Below are positions 35,567 through 44,647 of a DNA stretch of 64,000 nucleotides, piece by piece. The stretch comes from Zunongwangia atlantica 22II14-10F7. Lineage in GTDB: Bacteria; Bacteroidota; Bacteroidia; Flavobacteriales; Flavobacteriaceae. The position numbers and the translations under genes are program-made. Under the pieces are notes generated by a model. That model ran no database searches. It was not told the origin of the DNA and worked only from the letters and a program-made list of their open reading frames with translations. The DNA is taken from assembly GCF_002094855.1 (NCBI RefSeq), contig NZ_ARYN01000003.1:124001-188000 (forward strand). The letters are read 5' to 3'. Positions within the stretch are counted from its first letter, which is position 1; each line of letters opens with the position of its first letter.

Positions 35567-36538
35567 ATGAGCAGTTACTTAGAAACCACAAAAAACGTTT
35601 ATAAAGATGCAGCACTTACACCAGATGTTGGGCTTTGCTGTACTACAAATCCTATTTGGGAATTGCCGGGATTAAAGATCCCTAAGATCATGCAGGAAAT
35701 GAATTATGGCTGCGGAAGCACCGTACATGCACGTGATCTTTCTAACAATCCGCGTATTTTATATGTTGGTGTTGGCGGCGGAATGGAATTATTACAATTC
35801 GCTTATTTCTCAAGACATAAACATGGCGTAATTGGGATCGATGCCGTAGATGAAATGTTGGAAGCTTCAAGAAAAAACTTCAAAATTGCTGAAGAACAAA
35901 ATGATTGGTTTAGCTCAGATTTTGTGGATTTGAAAAATGGCGATGCGCTTCATCTTCCGGTAGAAGATAATTCGGTTGATGTTGCTGCTCAAAATTGCCT
36001 GTTCAATATTTTTAAAGCTGAAGATCTTAAAAAAGCAATTGAAGAAATGTACCGTGTTTTAAAACCACATGGTAAACTGGTGATGAGCGATCCTACCTGC
36101 GAGCAGGAAATGAATGAAGAGCTTAGAAATGACGAACGATTAAGAGCTTTATGTCTTAGCGGAAGTTTACCTATTAAAGATTATGTAAAAGCTTTAACCG
36201 ATGTTGGCTTTGGAACCATAGAAATTAGAGCCAGAAAACCATACAGAATTTTGGATCCAAAACATTATCCAACCAACGAATTGATTTATATTGAATCTAT
36301 AGAAGTTGCCGCCATTAAAGATCCCATGCCAAAAGACGGACCTTGTATCTTTACCGGAAAAGCAGCGATCTATTATGGAGAAGACGATCATTTTGATGAT
36401 AAAAAAGGGCATGTTCTTTTAAAAAATCAGCCTTTAGCGATTTGCGATAAAACCGCAAAAGCATTAAAAGATCTAGGCCGAGATGATATTTTTATTAGCG
36501 AATCTACCTTCCATTACGATGGTGGCGGGTGTTGCTAA
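35567..36538 (+). CDS. arsM: ArsM-like arsenite S-adenosylmethionine methyltransferase
   Basis: SAM-dependent methyltransferase that would convert arsenite to methylated arsenicals as substrate for ArsS. The 323-residue protein has the SAM motif LYVGVGGGME (65-74), an acidic motif GIDAVDEML (90-98), and VLKPHGKLVMSDPTC. Arsenic-binding-type cysteines are at 49 (YGCGS), 178 (DPTCEQ) and 196 (ALCLSGSLP), plus a CC pair at 24-25 and a terminal GGGCC (322-323) absent from the minimal ArsM core. The start is 5 bp after the PNP gene, in one transcript. Confidence 0.88.
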   Translation: MSSYLETTKNVYKDAALTPDVGLCCTTNPIWELPGLKIPKIMQEMNYGCGSTVHARDLSNNPRILYVGVGGGMELLQFAYFSRHKHGVIGIDAVDEMLEASRKNFKIAEEQNDWFSSDFVDLKNGDALHLPVEDNSVDVAAQNCLFNIFKAEDLKKAIEEMYRVLKPHGKLVMSDPTCEQEMNEELRNDERLRALCLSGSLPIKDYVKALTDVGFGTIEIRARKPYRILDPKHYPTNELIYIESIEVAAIKDPMPKDGPCIFTGKAAIYYGEDDHFDDKKGHVLLKNQPLAICDKTAKALKDLGRDDIFISESTFHYDGGGCC

Positions 36539-36568
36539 ACACCAAATTTAAACTGAAAATTGCGCAGC

Positions 36569-37378
36569 ATGAAAAATTTTAACCTACTTAAACGAATATT
36601 GATAATGGCCATTTTCCCTATTGGTTTAAGCAGCTGCGCCTTATTTTCAGCGGCTGGATTTTCCAGTAAGGGTTTACCTCATACACAGGTAAAAGGCGAG
36701 TTAATTTCAACGATTTCTAATACTTCTACTAATATTGATCATTCTACCTGGCATAATTTGCTTCAAAAATATGTAGATGAAAGAGGACTAGTAAACTATG
36801 AAGGCCTCAAAAAAGATCGAAAAGCATTCGATAAATACATCAAGATGCTTTCAGAAAATAAACCAGATCAATCCTGGTCTGTTCAAGAACAATTGGCTTA
36901 TTACATAAACACCTACAATGCTAATACCGTAAAGATAGTTCTGGATAATTATCCTTTAAAAACCATTCAGAATATCGATGGTGCAACCACTAAAGAATTT
37001 GTTAGCATGGGTACAAAGCAAATTTCTCTGGGCGCCTTAGAAAACAGTATTCTAAGAAGAATGAACGAACCCCGAGTTAATTTTGCGATTTGTAAAGCTG
37101 CAATTTCCAGCCCAAGATTATTAAACGAAGCCTACACCGCCGGGGCTATCAATGAGCAATTAGAATTTGCAACCCGATCTTTTATAAATTCATCTAAGAA
37201 TCTTATAAAACCAGAATCTGCACATCTTTCTAGAATTTTCGACTGGTATAGTGGCGATTTTACCAACGGCAGTATTACTATTGGCGAATACATAAATCGC
37301 TATAGCGAGGTAAAAATGAAGAATTGGAATAATATTTCTTTTAGAGATTACAACTGGAACTTAAATAAACAATCCTAA
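36569..37378 (+). CDS. DUF547 lipoprotein of the arsenosugar cluster
   Basis: The function of DUF547 proteins is unknown. With the ATG at 36569 (preferred over a TTG three codons upstream) the protein has 269 residues and a lipoprotein signal ending in GLSSC (Cys23). The DUF547 core (about 90-230) shows QLAYYINTYNANTVKIVLDNYP and VNFAICKAAISSP, where many family members have a Cys-Pro motif. It lies 30 bp after arsM and is regularly found in this genomic setting. It ends 13 bp from the convergent GH113-like gene. Confidence 0.82.
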   Translation: MKNFNLLKRILIMAIFPIGLSSCALFSAAGFSSKGLPHTQVKGELISTISNTSTNIDHSTWHNLLQKYVDERGLVNYEGLKKDRKAFDKYIKMLSENKPDQSWSVQEQLAYYINTYNANTVKIVLDNYPLKTIQNIDGATTKEFVSMGTKQISLGALENSILRRMNEPRVNFAICKAAISSPRLLNEAYTAGAINEQLEFATRSFINSSKNLIKPESAHLSRIFDWYSGDFTNGSITIGEYINRYSEVKMKNWNNISFRDYNWNLNKQS

Positions 37379-37391
37379 CCAACGAATCTCT

Positions 37392-38426
37392 TTAATTCAC
37401 ATACTTGCCGTAATTCACTTTTACGGTTTCTTCGGCCAGTTTATTTTGTGGAGTAAAACGATCGTTTTGTTTTCCGCCGGCACGCTCGTGATCGTGATGC
37501 CATTTCCAGAGAAATCCGCCGGCAAACCAGTGTTCTGGCCAAAATTCATCATAAATTACCTGTAAAGCCTTTGCCTGTAATCCTTCATTTAGATTTTCAG
37601 GAACCTTATCCCCTCTTCTTCTTGTAGAAGCCTGCCAGGGTTCTTTTGCTGTAAAATCAATATTTCTGTAGCCGTATTCAGTAAATATCACCTGCTTTTT
37701 ATATGCTGAAGATAATTGCTGAAGCATTTTTTTATGCGATTTCCATCCGGCGATCAATTCGGCTTCTGTAGGATTTTTTGATTCACTTATCGGGAAATAA
37801 GCATCTACGCCAATAAAATCGAGTTCGTCCCAAAGTTCAAACCGGTCTACTTTATCCCAGTTTTCAGCATAAGTAATTTTTCCTGAATAAACTTTGCGCA
37901 CTTCAGCGATCATCTTCTTCCAAAATTCAGGTCTTTTTTCAGTAAAATTATAAAGCTCGGTTCCTATGCAAAAAAGTGAAATTTGTTCTTTTTCGGCCAG
38001 TTCAGCATACAATAAAATATATTCCAGATAGCTATTTTCGAAAGTTTGCCAGTGTTCTTCTGAAGTCATATTAAGATCCCCGGTAAATTCGCCATGCCAG
38101 ATCCAAATTTGAGGTTTAAGCATGATTTTTAATCCATTTCCCTGAAGTACCTGGATATTTTGCTGGACACCATCTACACGTTCTCCCCACCATTGCCGTT
38201 CGTGATTAAAATGCAACTCGGGACTATTTAAATCCTGAAGAAATGCAAAAGGCATTAAGGCAACGGTATTCGCATTTACATTTTTAAGCGGAAGAATATG
38301 CTCGATTTTTAACGAATCTCGGGAAGCTACCAAACTTAAACCGTTATATTTTAATTTAGGGAAATCTGGCTGGCAGCTGCAATGAAAAAGAGTAACCGCA
38401 ACAATTAACCAAAAATTAAATTTCAT
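37392..38426 (-). CDS. GH113-like TIM-barrel lipoprotein
   Basis: Putative glycoside hydrolase related to GH113 beta-mannanases. With ATG 38426 (rather than the GTG three codons earlier) it has 344 residues and a lipobox CSC near residues 16-18. Barrel motifs include MKPQIWIWHGEF, the proposed acid/base Glu in CIGTELYNF, FIGVDAYFP, and the proposed nucleophile Glu in IFTEYGYRN. It lies on the minus strand inside the arsenosugar cluster, convergent with the DUF547 gene and divergent from the flavoprotein gene. Substrate unknown; the family call is from motif pattern. Confidence 0.78.
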   Translation of the reverse strand: MKFNFWLIVAVTLFHCSCQPDFPKLKYNGLSLVASRDSLKIEHILPLKNVNANTVALMPFAFLQDLNSPELHFNHERQWWGERVDGVQQNIQVLQGNGLKIMLKPQIWIWHGEFTGDLNMTSEEHWQTFENSYLEYILLYAELAEKEQISLFCIGTELYNFTEKRPEFWKKMIAEVRKVYSGKITYAENWDKVDRFELWDELDFIGVDAYFPISESKNPTEAELIAGWKSHKKMLQQLSSAYKKQVIFTEYGYRNIDFTAKEPWQASTRRRGDKVPENLNEGLQAKALQVIYDEFWPEHWFAGGFLWKWHHDHERAGGKQNDRFTPQNKLAEETVKVNYGKYVN

Positions 38427-38605
38427 TGAACCCACCTTATTTTTAAGCTTAAATTAAAGAAAATCAGCATCTATCTAAAAAATTAAATAAACATACTCAA
38501 TTTTAAAATTGCTTTTCGACATTATAAGTTAAGATACTTCTTTATTTTCGACTAACTTTTAAATTGCACTTCGAATAGAAATCATTAAGCAATATCTGCA
38601 AAAGC

Positions 38606-39892
38606 ATGGAGCACATCGTTATTCTTGGTAACGGAATTTCTGGAATTACCGCTGCACGGCATATCCGCAAACGATCGGATAAAAAGATCACGGTAATTTC
38701 TGCGGAAAGTGATTACTTTTTTTCTCGTACTGCGCTGATGTATGTGTACATGGGGCACATGAAGTGGGATCACCTGAAACCTTACGAAGACTGGTTTTGG
38801 GAGAAAAACCGAATCGATCTAAAAAATGGCTGGGTACAGCAAATCGATTTTAGTGAAAAAACACTTCATTTTAAAAATGGCGACAAACTTAATTACGACA
38901 AACTGATTCTAGCAACGGGATCGATCCCTAACAAATTTGGTTGGGAAGGTGAAGATCTAAACGGAGTGCAGGGATTGGTTTCAAAACAGGATTTAGAGTT
39001 ACTCGAAAAAAACACGAAAAACTGCAAAAAAGCAGTCATTATTGGCGGTGGATTAATTGGCGTAGAGCTAGCAGAAATGCTTCGCACCAGGAATATTGAA
39101 GTCACTATGCTAGTTCGAGAAAAAGCTTTCTGGCATTCGGTATTACCTTTTGAAGACGCGAATATGATTTCTGAACATATTAAATCTAATGGCGTTGACC
39201 TAAGAACAGTAACCGAACTCGACAAAATAATTCCAGATGAGCATGGGAAAGTCAGTTCTATAATCACCAAAACCGGCGAACAAATCGATTGCCAACTTGT
39301 GGGACTTTGTGCCGGTGTACGCCCAAATATTGATTTTTTAAAAGATTCAGATTTAGCGATAAATAAAGGAATTTTGGTGAATTCTTATTTAGAAACTAAT
39401 ATTCCCGATGTTTATGCCATTGGCGATTGTGCCGAACAACAAGAAGCCATTGACCAGCGAAAACCGGTTGAAGCCGTTTGGTATACCGGCCGCATGATGG
39501 GCGAAACTTTAGCACTAACACTTACCGGAGAGAAATCTCAATATAATCCTGGGAATTGGTTTAATTCGGCTAAATTCTTTGATATCGAATATCAAACTTA
39601 CGGTTGGGTTTGGCCAAGACCTAAAGAAAATGAACAGCATTTTCATTGGCAGCATGAAGATAACACCAAAGCGATCACGATAAGTTTCGATAAAAAAACG
39701 AAACTTTTTTTAGGAATAAATAGCTTCGGAATTAGAATGCGACACGAAGTTTTAGATCGTTGGCTAACTGAAGAGCGAGAAATCAATTACGTTCTTGCCA
39801 ATCTAAAACAGGCCAATTTTGATCCTGAATTTTATGCTCGGCATGAGGCAAAAATATTTGAAGGCTTCAAGAAAAATCTCCAAAACGCATAA
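38606..39892 (+). CDS. NAD(P)/FAD-dependent oxidoreductase
   Basis: A 428-residue flavoprotein of the pyridine-nucleotide disulfide/NirB-like group. It shows the FAD motif ILGNGISGITAA (5-16), an ILATGS motif, the NAD(P) motif IIGGGLIGVELAE (about 145-157) and the second FAD motif VYAIGDCAEQ. The C-terminal 120 residues have no clear family. It is directly followed (5 bp) by a membrane iron-sulfur protein, so the pair may form a membrane redox unit. The partner substrate is unknown; it recurs near ArsS-type clusters. Confidence 0.87.
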   Translation: MEHIVILGNGISGITAARHIRKRSDKKITVISAESDYFFSRTALMYVYMGHMKWDHLKPYEDWFWEKNRIDLKNGWVQQIDFSEKTLHFKNGDKLNYDKLILATGSIPNKFGWEGEDLNGVQGLVSKQDLELLEKNTKNCKKAVIIGGGLIGVELAEMLRTRNIEVTMLVREKAFWHSVLPFEDANMISEHIKSNGVDLRTVTELDKIIPDEHGKVSSIITKTGEQIDCQLVGLCAGVRPNIDFLKDSDLAINKGILVNSYLETNIPDVYAIGDCAEQQEAIDQRKPVEAVWYTGRMMGETLALTLTGEKSQYNPGNWFNSAKFFDIEYQTYGWVWPRPKENEQHFHWQHEDNTKAITISFDKKTKLFLGINSFGIRMRHEVLDRWLTEEREINYVLANLKQANFDPEFYARHEAKIFEGFKKNLQNA

Positions 39893-39897
39893 ACTAT

Positions 39898-41481
39898 ATG
39901 AGCAATATCGAACATAATATGTCTATCACCGGGGATGCTCCAAAAAGTATTTCCACCACTCAAAAAATAGCAAGTGCTGTTGGCCTTTCCGGTTTATTGA
40001 TCTTGGTTCTTGCCATCGCAAATTTTAATTTTCCGAATAAAAGCTTATTTCTAAGTTTATCGCTGGGAATGATCTCGCTAGGTACGGTAATTTTCTCTGT
40101 AGATGCCTATTGGGGAAAACATGCCGGAATTAAAAACGACGGAGTTTGGTTTAAATCCTTAAGTGGTAAAGGTTTTTGGGCCTGGATTCTTGGGATTGGA
40201 CTAACCTTATTTTACGTCGTTTTATATTGGTTTCCGCAGTATTTGGGATTAAACAGCGAAGGCGCGAATACCGGAATTATCGCCTTATTCGATCCGCTAA
40301 GTAAATTTATTAATGGCGGACCGGCCAGCCAATGGTTTGTATACGGATCCTTATACACGGTGGCGATCTGGATTTTCGGATTCAAATTTATCCTGAAATA
40401 TCGCCATAATCGCTATGAGATCATTAGAACCTGCTCGGTGATGTTTTTCCAGTTAGGTTTTGCGTTTTTAATTCCTGAAATTCTTGCCCGACTGAATAAA
40501 CCTTATTTTGCACCGGCAACTATTTGGCCACTGAATTATGATCTTTTTGCCGGCTATCGCTTAGATTCATTTTTATCTGCCGGAAATTTAGGTGTGGCCA
40601 TGCTTATTTTTGGTATTGTTTCGATCTTTGTGATCACCCCTATTCTTACCTACAAATACGGAAAACGTTGGTATTGTAGCTGGGTTTGTGGTTGCGGTGG
40701 TCTCGCTGAAACTGCCGGTGATCCTTTTAGACAACTTTCAGATAAATCTCAAAAAGCCTGGAAGATCGAACGTTGGGTAATTCACAGTGTATTGGTTTTT
40801 GTTACCGTAATGACCATCGCCGTAGTCTATTCCTATCTTGGTGAAAATTCAGATCGATTTTGGTTAACTAAAGATGTATTTCTTTGGGGAAGTGCAGGCT
40901 TTCTTACACTACTTTTCGCCTTGATCATTATCTTTAAACGCGACCAGATCCAAAAAGATGCGAAATACGGAGCGATTGGATATTTAGTGGTGATATTAGC
41001 GATTATTGGCATTAATTATTTCAGCGGAAACTGGAATATTTTTTTCTTCCCGGCATATAAACTCCGTGAATGGTATGGCTTTTTGATCGGTGCAGCTTTT
41101 TCTGGAGTGATTGGTGTTGGTTTTTACCCAATTTTTGGCAGTCGAGTGTGGTGTAGATTTGGATGCCCAATGGCCGCGATTCTTGGGATGCAACAAAAAT
41201 TATTTTCAAAATTTAGAATTACAACCAATGGTGGGCAATGCATTAGCTGCGGAAATTGCTCGGCTTACTGTGAGATGGGAATCGATGTTAGAGCCTACGC
41301 ACAAAAAGGACAAAACATCGTACGCTCTAGTTGCGTGGGCTGCGGAATCTGTTCAGCGGTTTGCCCTCGTGGTGTTCTGAAATTAGAAAACGGAAAAACA
41401 GAAGGCAGAATCAACGAAAATGAAGTTTTACTTGGGAACGATGTAGATCTATTGGATCTTTTAAATCAGAAAAGCAACTAA
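39898..41481 (+). CDS. Membrane polyferredoxin-like 4Fe-4S protein
   Basis: A 527-residue inner-membrane protein with about nine hydrophobic helices, resembling NapH/CcoG-type electron carriers. Cysteine motifs are CSWVCGC (Cys260, 264, 266) and WCRFGCP (Cys419, 423) near membrane segments, then two C-terminal ferredoxin clusters CISCGNCSAYC (Cys448, 451, 454, 458) and CVGCGICSAVCPRG (Cys479, 482, 485, 489). It probably passes electrons across or along the membrane together with the FAD protein encoded 5 bp upstream. Its stop overlaps the next start by one base (TAATG). Confidence 0.88.
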   Translation: MSNIEHNMSITGDAPKSISTTQKIASAVGLSGLLILVLAIANFNFPNKSLFLSLSLGMISLGTVIFSVDAYWGKHAGIKNDGVWFKSLSGKGFWAWILGIGLTLFYVVLYWFPQYLGLNSEGANTGIIALFDPLSKFINGGPASQWFVYGSLYTVAIWIFGFKFILKYRHNRYEIIRTCSVMFFQLGFAFLIPEILARLNKPYFAPATIWPLNYDLFAGYRLDSFLSAGNLGVAMLIFGIVSIFVITPILTYKYGKRWYCSWVCGCGGLAETAGDPFRQLSDKSQKAWKIERWVIHSVLVFVTVMTIAVVYSYLGENSDRFWLTKDVFLWGSAGFLTLLFALIIIFKRDQIQKDAKYGAIGYLVVILAIIGINYFSGNWNIFFFPAYKLREWYGFLIGAAFSGVIGVGFYPIFGSRVWCRFGCPMAAILGMQQKLFSKFRITTNGGQCISCGNCSAYCEMGIDVRAYAQKGQNIVRSSCVGCGICSAVCPRGVLKLENGKTEGRINENEVLLGNDVDLLDLLNQKSN

Positions 41482-42170
41482 TGGAAATCATCGATCTTAG
41501 TCAGGAGATTTACGATGGCATGCCGGTTTACAAAGTCTTGCCACAGGTAAGCATGAAAATGCATGCATCGCACGAAGAATGGGAAGGCATCGAAAATCCT
41601 GAAAACCCAACTCCCAGTGTTTATGCTCTAAAGATGAGTGAACACACCGGTACGCATGTAGACGCGCTAAACCATATGCGTAAAGAGGATAAAGGAAAAT
41701 CGATCGATACTATGTCTTTGTCTACTTTTTATACTGAAGGGATTTGTCTCGATTTTTCAGCCAAAGGATTAAAAGAGATCATTACTTCAGAAGAAATAAA
41801 AAATCAACTAAAATTATCGAATCTTGACTTAAAGAAAGGCGATACTTTATTGTTTTGTACCCATCATTATCAAAAACATTTTAATACTGAAAACTGGCCA
41901 AATGGCCCGGGAATTTCAGCAGAAGCTGCTCGCTGGCTTGGTGAACAAAAGATCGCTGCATTTGGTGTAGAAACCATGTCGCCCGGCGTACCCGGAATTT
42001 CCAACAAAGAGGTTCATAACATCTGCGGTGAATTATCTTTTACGCATTACGAAAATATGATCAACCTGGATAAACTGGTGGGACGTGGGCGTTTCAGATT
42101 TATCGCCCTACCTTTGAAGATTCGCGGTGGCACGGGTTCCCCTGTTAGAGCCGTTGCGATTTTTGAATAA
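41481..42170 (+). CDS. Cyclase-family metal-dependent hydrolase (kynurenine formamidase-like)
   Basis: A 229-residue protein with the metal-binding motif HTGTHVDALNH (His55, His59, Asp61, His65) of the cyclase/kynurenine-formamidase family, plus VETMSPGVPG near residue 165. Members hydrolyse amides or lactones with zinc or manganese. The start overlaps the stop of the iron-sulfur gene by one base, so it is co-translated with the redox module. No tryptophan catabolism genes are nearby, so a role on a cluster intermediate is more likely than kynurenine metabolism. Confidence 0.87.
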   Translation: MEIIDLSQEIYDGMPVYKVLPQVSMKMHASHEEWEGIENPENPTPSVYALKMSEHTGTHVDALNHMRKEDKGKSIDTMSLSTFYTEGICLDFSAKGLKEIITSEEIKNQLKLSNLDLKKGDTLLFCTHHYQKHFNTENWPNGPGISAEAARWLGEQKIAAFGVETMSPGVPGISNKEVHNICGELSFTHYENMINLDKLVGRGRFRFIALPLKIRGGTGSPVRAVAIFE

Positions 42171-42185
42171 ACTAAAGCCTCACAA

Positions 42186-42884
42186 TTGAATAACAATCCC
42201 CTTATAAAAGTTATTATCCCTGCCCATAACGAAGCAGATTCGATTGCAAAAGTTATTGCTGAAATCCCCAATATCGTTGATGAAGTTATTGTGGTAAGCA
42301 ATAATTCGACCGATGATACCGAGAAAAATGCTTCAGCAGCCGGGGCGACCGTTCTTCAGGAAAAACGCAAAGGTTATGGTTATGCTTGTTTAAAAGGATT
42401 GGATTATATCGCTAATCAACCTCAAAAACCTGAAATCATTGTATTTCTGGATGGCGATTACAGCGATTACCCTTCAGAATTAACCAATATTATTGCGCCC
42501 ATTCAGCAAAAAAATATGGATATGGTGATTGGTGCCCGAGTAAAAAAATGGCGAGAAGATGGCTCGATGACGCTTCCGCAGATCTTCGGAAACTGGCTTG
42601 CTACCACTTTAATGCGTTTATTTTTCGGGGCAAAATTTACCGATCTTGGTCCTTTTAGAGCGATAAAATACGAGAAACTGCTTCAGCTAAACATGCAAGA
42701 TAAAACCTATGGTTGGACGGTAGAAATGCAACTTAAAGCCATAAAACAGGATTTTACGTATGTAGAAGTACCGGTGCATTACAAAAATAGGATTGGTGTC
42801 TCTAAAGTTTCTGGAACGCTAAAAGGCGCTATCTTTGCAGGCGTAAAGATTTTGGGCTGGATATTTAAATATAGCTTTAAATAG
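42186..42884 (+). CDS. GT2 glycosyltransferase (polyprenyl-phosphate sugar synthase-like)
   Basis: A 232-residue family-2 glycosyltransferase with IIPAHNEADSI, the NNSTDDT motif, FLDGDYSDYP (the DxD-like site), and a C-terminal hydrophobic tail. It resembles dolichyl-phosphate-mannose-synthase-like enzymes; the TIGR04283 arsenosugar transferase is an alternative name that cannot be separated by eye. The start is TTG at 42186, 15 bp after the cyclase gene. It could charge a lipid carrier with a sugar for the following glycosyltransferases. Confidence 0.83.
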   Translation: MNNNPLIKVIIPAHNEADSIAKVIAEIPNIVDEVIVVSNNSTDDTEKNASAAGATVLQEKRKGYGYACLKGLDYIANQPQKPEIIVFLDGDYSDYPSELTNIIAPIQQKNMDMVIGARVKKWREDGSMTLPQIFGNWLATTLMRLFFGAKFTDLGPFRAIKYEKLLQLNMQDKTYGWTVEMQLKAIKQDFTYVEVPVHYKNRIGVSKVSGTLKGAIFAGVKILGWIFKYSFK

Positions 42885-42897
42885 ATTAAAAAATAGA

Positions 42898-44370
42898 TTG
42901 GATTTAGCGATTATCATAATATACACACTGGCGTTGCTGGTGATCTTCTTTTACAGTATTTCAGAATTACAATTATTGCTGAATTACTTAAAAGCGAAGA
43001 AAAGTGTCGATAATGCTGAAAAGTTCGATCTAAATAATCCTTCTGAAATCCCCAAAGTGACCATACAATTGCCGCTGTACAACGAAATGTATGTGGTAGA
43101 ACGATTACTGCGGAATATCGCTAAGATCGATTACCCGAAAGACAAACTTGAAATCCAGGTTTTGGACGATTCTACCGACGAATCGATTTTAAAAACTACT
43201 GAAATTATTGCTGAAATTCAGAAAAGCGGAATTGACATTCGGCATATCCAACGGGAAAACCGAAGCGGATTTAAAGCCGGCGCACTAAAAGAAGGATTAA
43301 AAATCACCAAAGGAGAATTTATCGCCATTTTTGATTCCGATTTTATGCCCAATCCAGATTGGTTGCAACACACGGTTCCTTATTTTAAGGATTCTGAAAT
43401 TGGCGTTGTACAAACGCGTTGGGCACATCTAAATCGTGATTACTCGCTGCTTACAAAAATCCAGGCTTTTGCTTTAGATTTTCATTTTATATTAGAACAA
43501 ACCGGAAGAAATTTTGGTAGGCACTTCATTAATTTTAATGGAACGGCCGGGATTTGGCGCAAAGAATGTATTCTGGATGCCGGAAATTGGAGCGGCGACA
43601 CACTTACCGAAGATCTAGATCTTAGCTATCGCGCTCAGCTTAAAAAATGGAAATTCAAATACCTGGAAGATGTCCAAACTCCCGCTGAACTTCCCGTGGT
43701 AATAAGCGCAGCACGCTCACAGCAATTCCGATGGAATAAAGGTGCTGCTGAAAATTTCAGAAAAAATTATCTAAGATTGGTTAAAGATCCAAGTGTTTCT
43801 TTTGGCACAAAATTTCACGGATTTTTTCATTTGCTAAATTCCAGTATGTTTTTGATCGTATTATTATTGGGGATTCTAAGTGTTCCCGTGCTGTACATTA
43901 AAAATAACAATCCTGCATTTAGCTGGTATTTTAATGTGCTTGCCGGTTTTGGAATTAGCACTATCATTTTCTTTTTCTGTTACTATGTTCCCTACACCAA
44001 AATCTACGGAAAAGGGATCAAATCTTTTTTTAGTTTTATCGGGATGTTCATTACCTTTTTTGCGGTAGCGATGGGATTTTCAGTGCATAATTCTTTAGCG
44101 GTTTTAGAAGGCCATTTTGGAAAAAAATCGGAGTTTATCCGAACACCAAAATTTAACGTGAATACGCTTAAAGATTCGTGGAAAGGCAATAAATATTTAT
44201 CCAATAAATTTTCTGCGAACATTCTTATCGAAGCTTTGCTTTGCCTCTACTTCGCATTCGCTTTGTACAGCGCTTTTGCTTTGAATGACTTTGGATTAAT
44301 TGTTTTCCACCTTATGCTTTTTGGCGGATTTGGTTTTGTGGCTTTTAAAAGTATTTTTTCGAAGACTTAG
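42898..44370 (+). CDS. Processive-type GT2 membrane glycosyltransferase (CslA/BcsA-like)
   Basis: A 490-residue membrane glycosyltransferase: one N-terminal helix (about 3-24), a cytoplasmic GT2 domain with QLPLYNEMYV, LDDSTDES, FDSDFMPNPDWL, a TED acid motif (LTEDLDL) and QQFRWNKGA, then four to five C-terminal helices. The D, DxD, TED and QxxRW set is complete, so it should be active. It resembles glucomannan- or cellulose-synthase-like enzymes. The start is TTG at 42898. The product is unknown; the position suggests glycan or glycolipid assembly in the cluster. Confidence 0.85.
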   Translation: MDLAIIIIYTLALLVIFFYSISELQLLLNYLKAKKSVDNAEKFDLNNPSEIPKVTIQLPLYNEMYVVERLLRNIAKIDYPKDKLEIQVLDDSTDESILKTTEIIAEIQKSGIDIRHIQRENRSGFKAGALKEGLKITKGEFIAIFDSDFMPNPDWLQHTVPYFKDSEIGVVQTRWAHLNRDYSLLTKIQAFALDFHFILEQTGRNFGRHFINFNGTAGIWRKECILDAGNWSGDTLTEDLDLSYRAQLKKWKFKYLEDVQTPAELPVVISAARSQQFRWNKGAAENFRKNYLRLVKDPSVSFGTKFHGFFHLLNSSMFLIVLLLGILSVPVLYIKNNNPAFSWYFNVLAGFGISTIIFFFCYYVPYTKIYGKGIKSFFSFIGMFITFFAVAMGFSVHNSLAVLEGHFGKKSEFIRTPKFNVNTLKDSWKGNKYLSNKFSANILIEALLCLYFAFALYSAFALNDFGLIVFHLMLFGGFGFVAFKSIFSKT

Positions 44371-44419
44371 ATTTTAGACCACTTCGCTGCGAGATATTAG
44401 ATTATAGACAGGAGACTAG
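44367..44419 (-). repeat. TCTAA-rich dispersed element, copy 2
   Basis: The reverse complement contains CTAGTCT, TCTATAATCTAA, CAGCGAAG and GTCTAAAATCTAA in the same order as 21438-21498. It overlaps the last four bases of the GT2 gene, so the element supplies or abuts the stop codon. Confidence 0.7.
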
Positions 44420-44464
44420 TAGAGTCTAAATACATCGGGAAGTTTGTCTCAATTCGTTGTTTTT

Positions 44465-44494
44465 GTCATACCGGACCTGATCCGGAATCTCATC
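44465..44494 (-). repeat. Dispersed inverted-repeat element, copy 2
   Basis: The sequence begins GTCATACCGGACC and ends GATCCGGAATCTCATC. Its reverse complement differs from 21196-21225 at only a few bases. It lies about 45 bp from the TCTAA-rich element, so the two elements occur together at both sites. Confidence 0.75.
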
Positions 44495-44647
44495 CTTTAC
44501 TGAAAAAATACCATTGTAATGAGACCCTGAAAAAAGCTTGCTAGCTTGAGCGTCAGATAAAGGAAGACGACTCCTCTTGAGAATTTATTGAAGACATTCA
44601 AATCTATTTCTCTATTTTCGTAATCTCACTTAAAATCTCCGGCTGCT

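Noticed and set aside
37392-38426. Assigning the GH113-like gene to the N-glycan PUL
   Set aside because: It is about 9 kb away behind regulators and arsenosugar genes, on its own transcript; co-function is not supported.
38893-39270. Minus-strand open frame of 125 codons inside the flavoprotein gene
   Set aside because: It lies antisense to a well-supported coding region with FAD and NAD motifs and has no family features of its own.
44510-44600. Possible small RNA or gene between the GT2 and GT-C genes
   Set aside because: No sustained frame, promoter or stable hairpin could be supported beyond the dispersed repeat elements.
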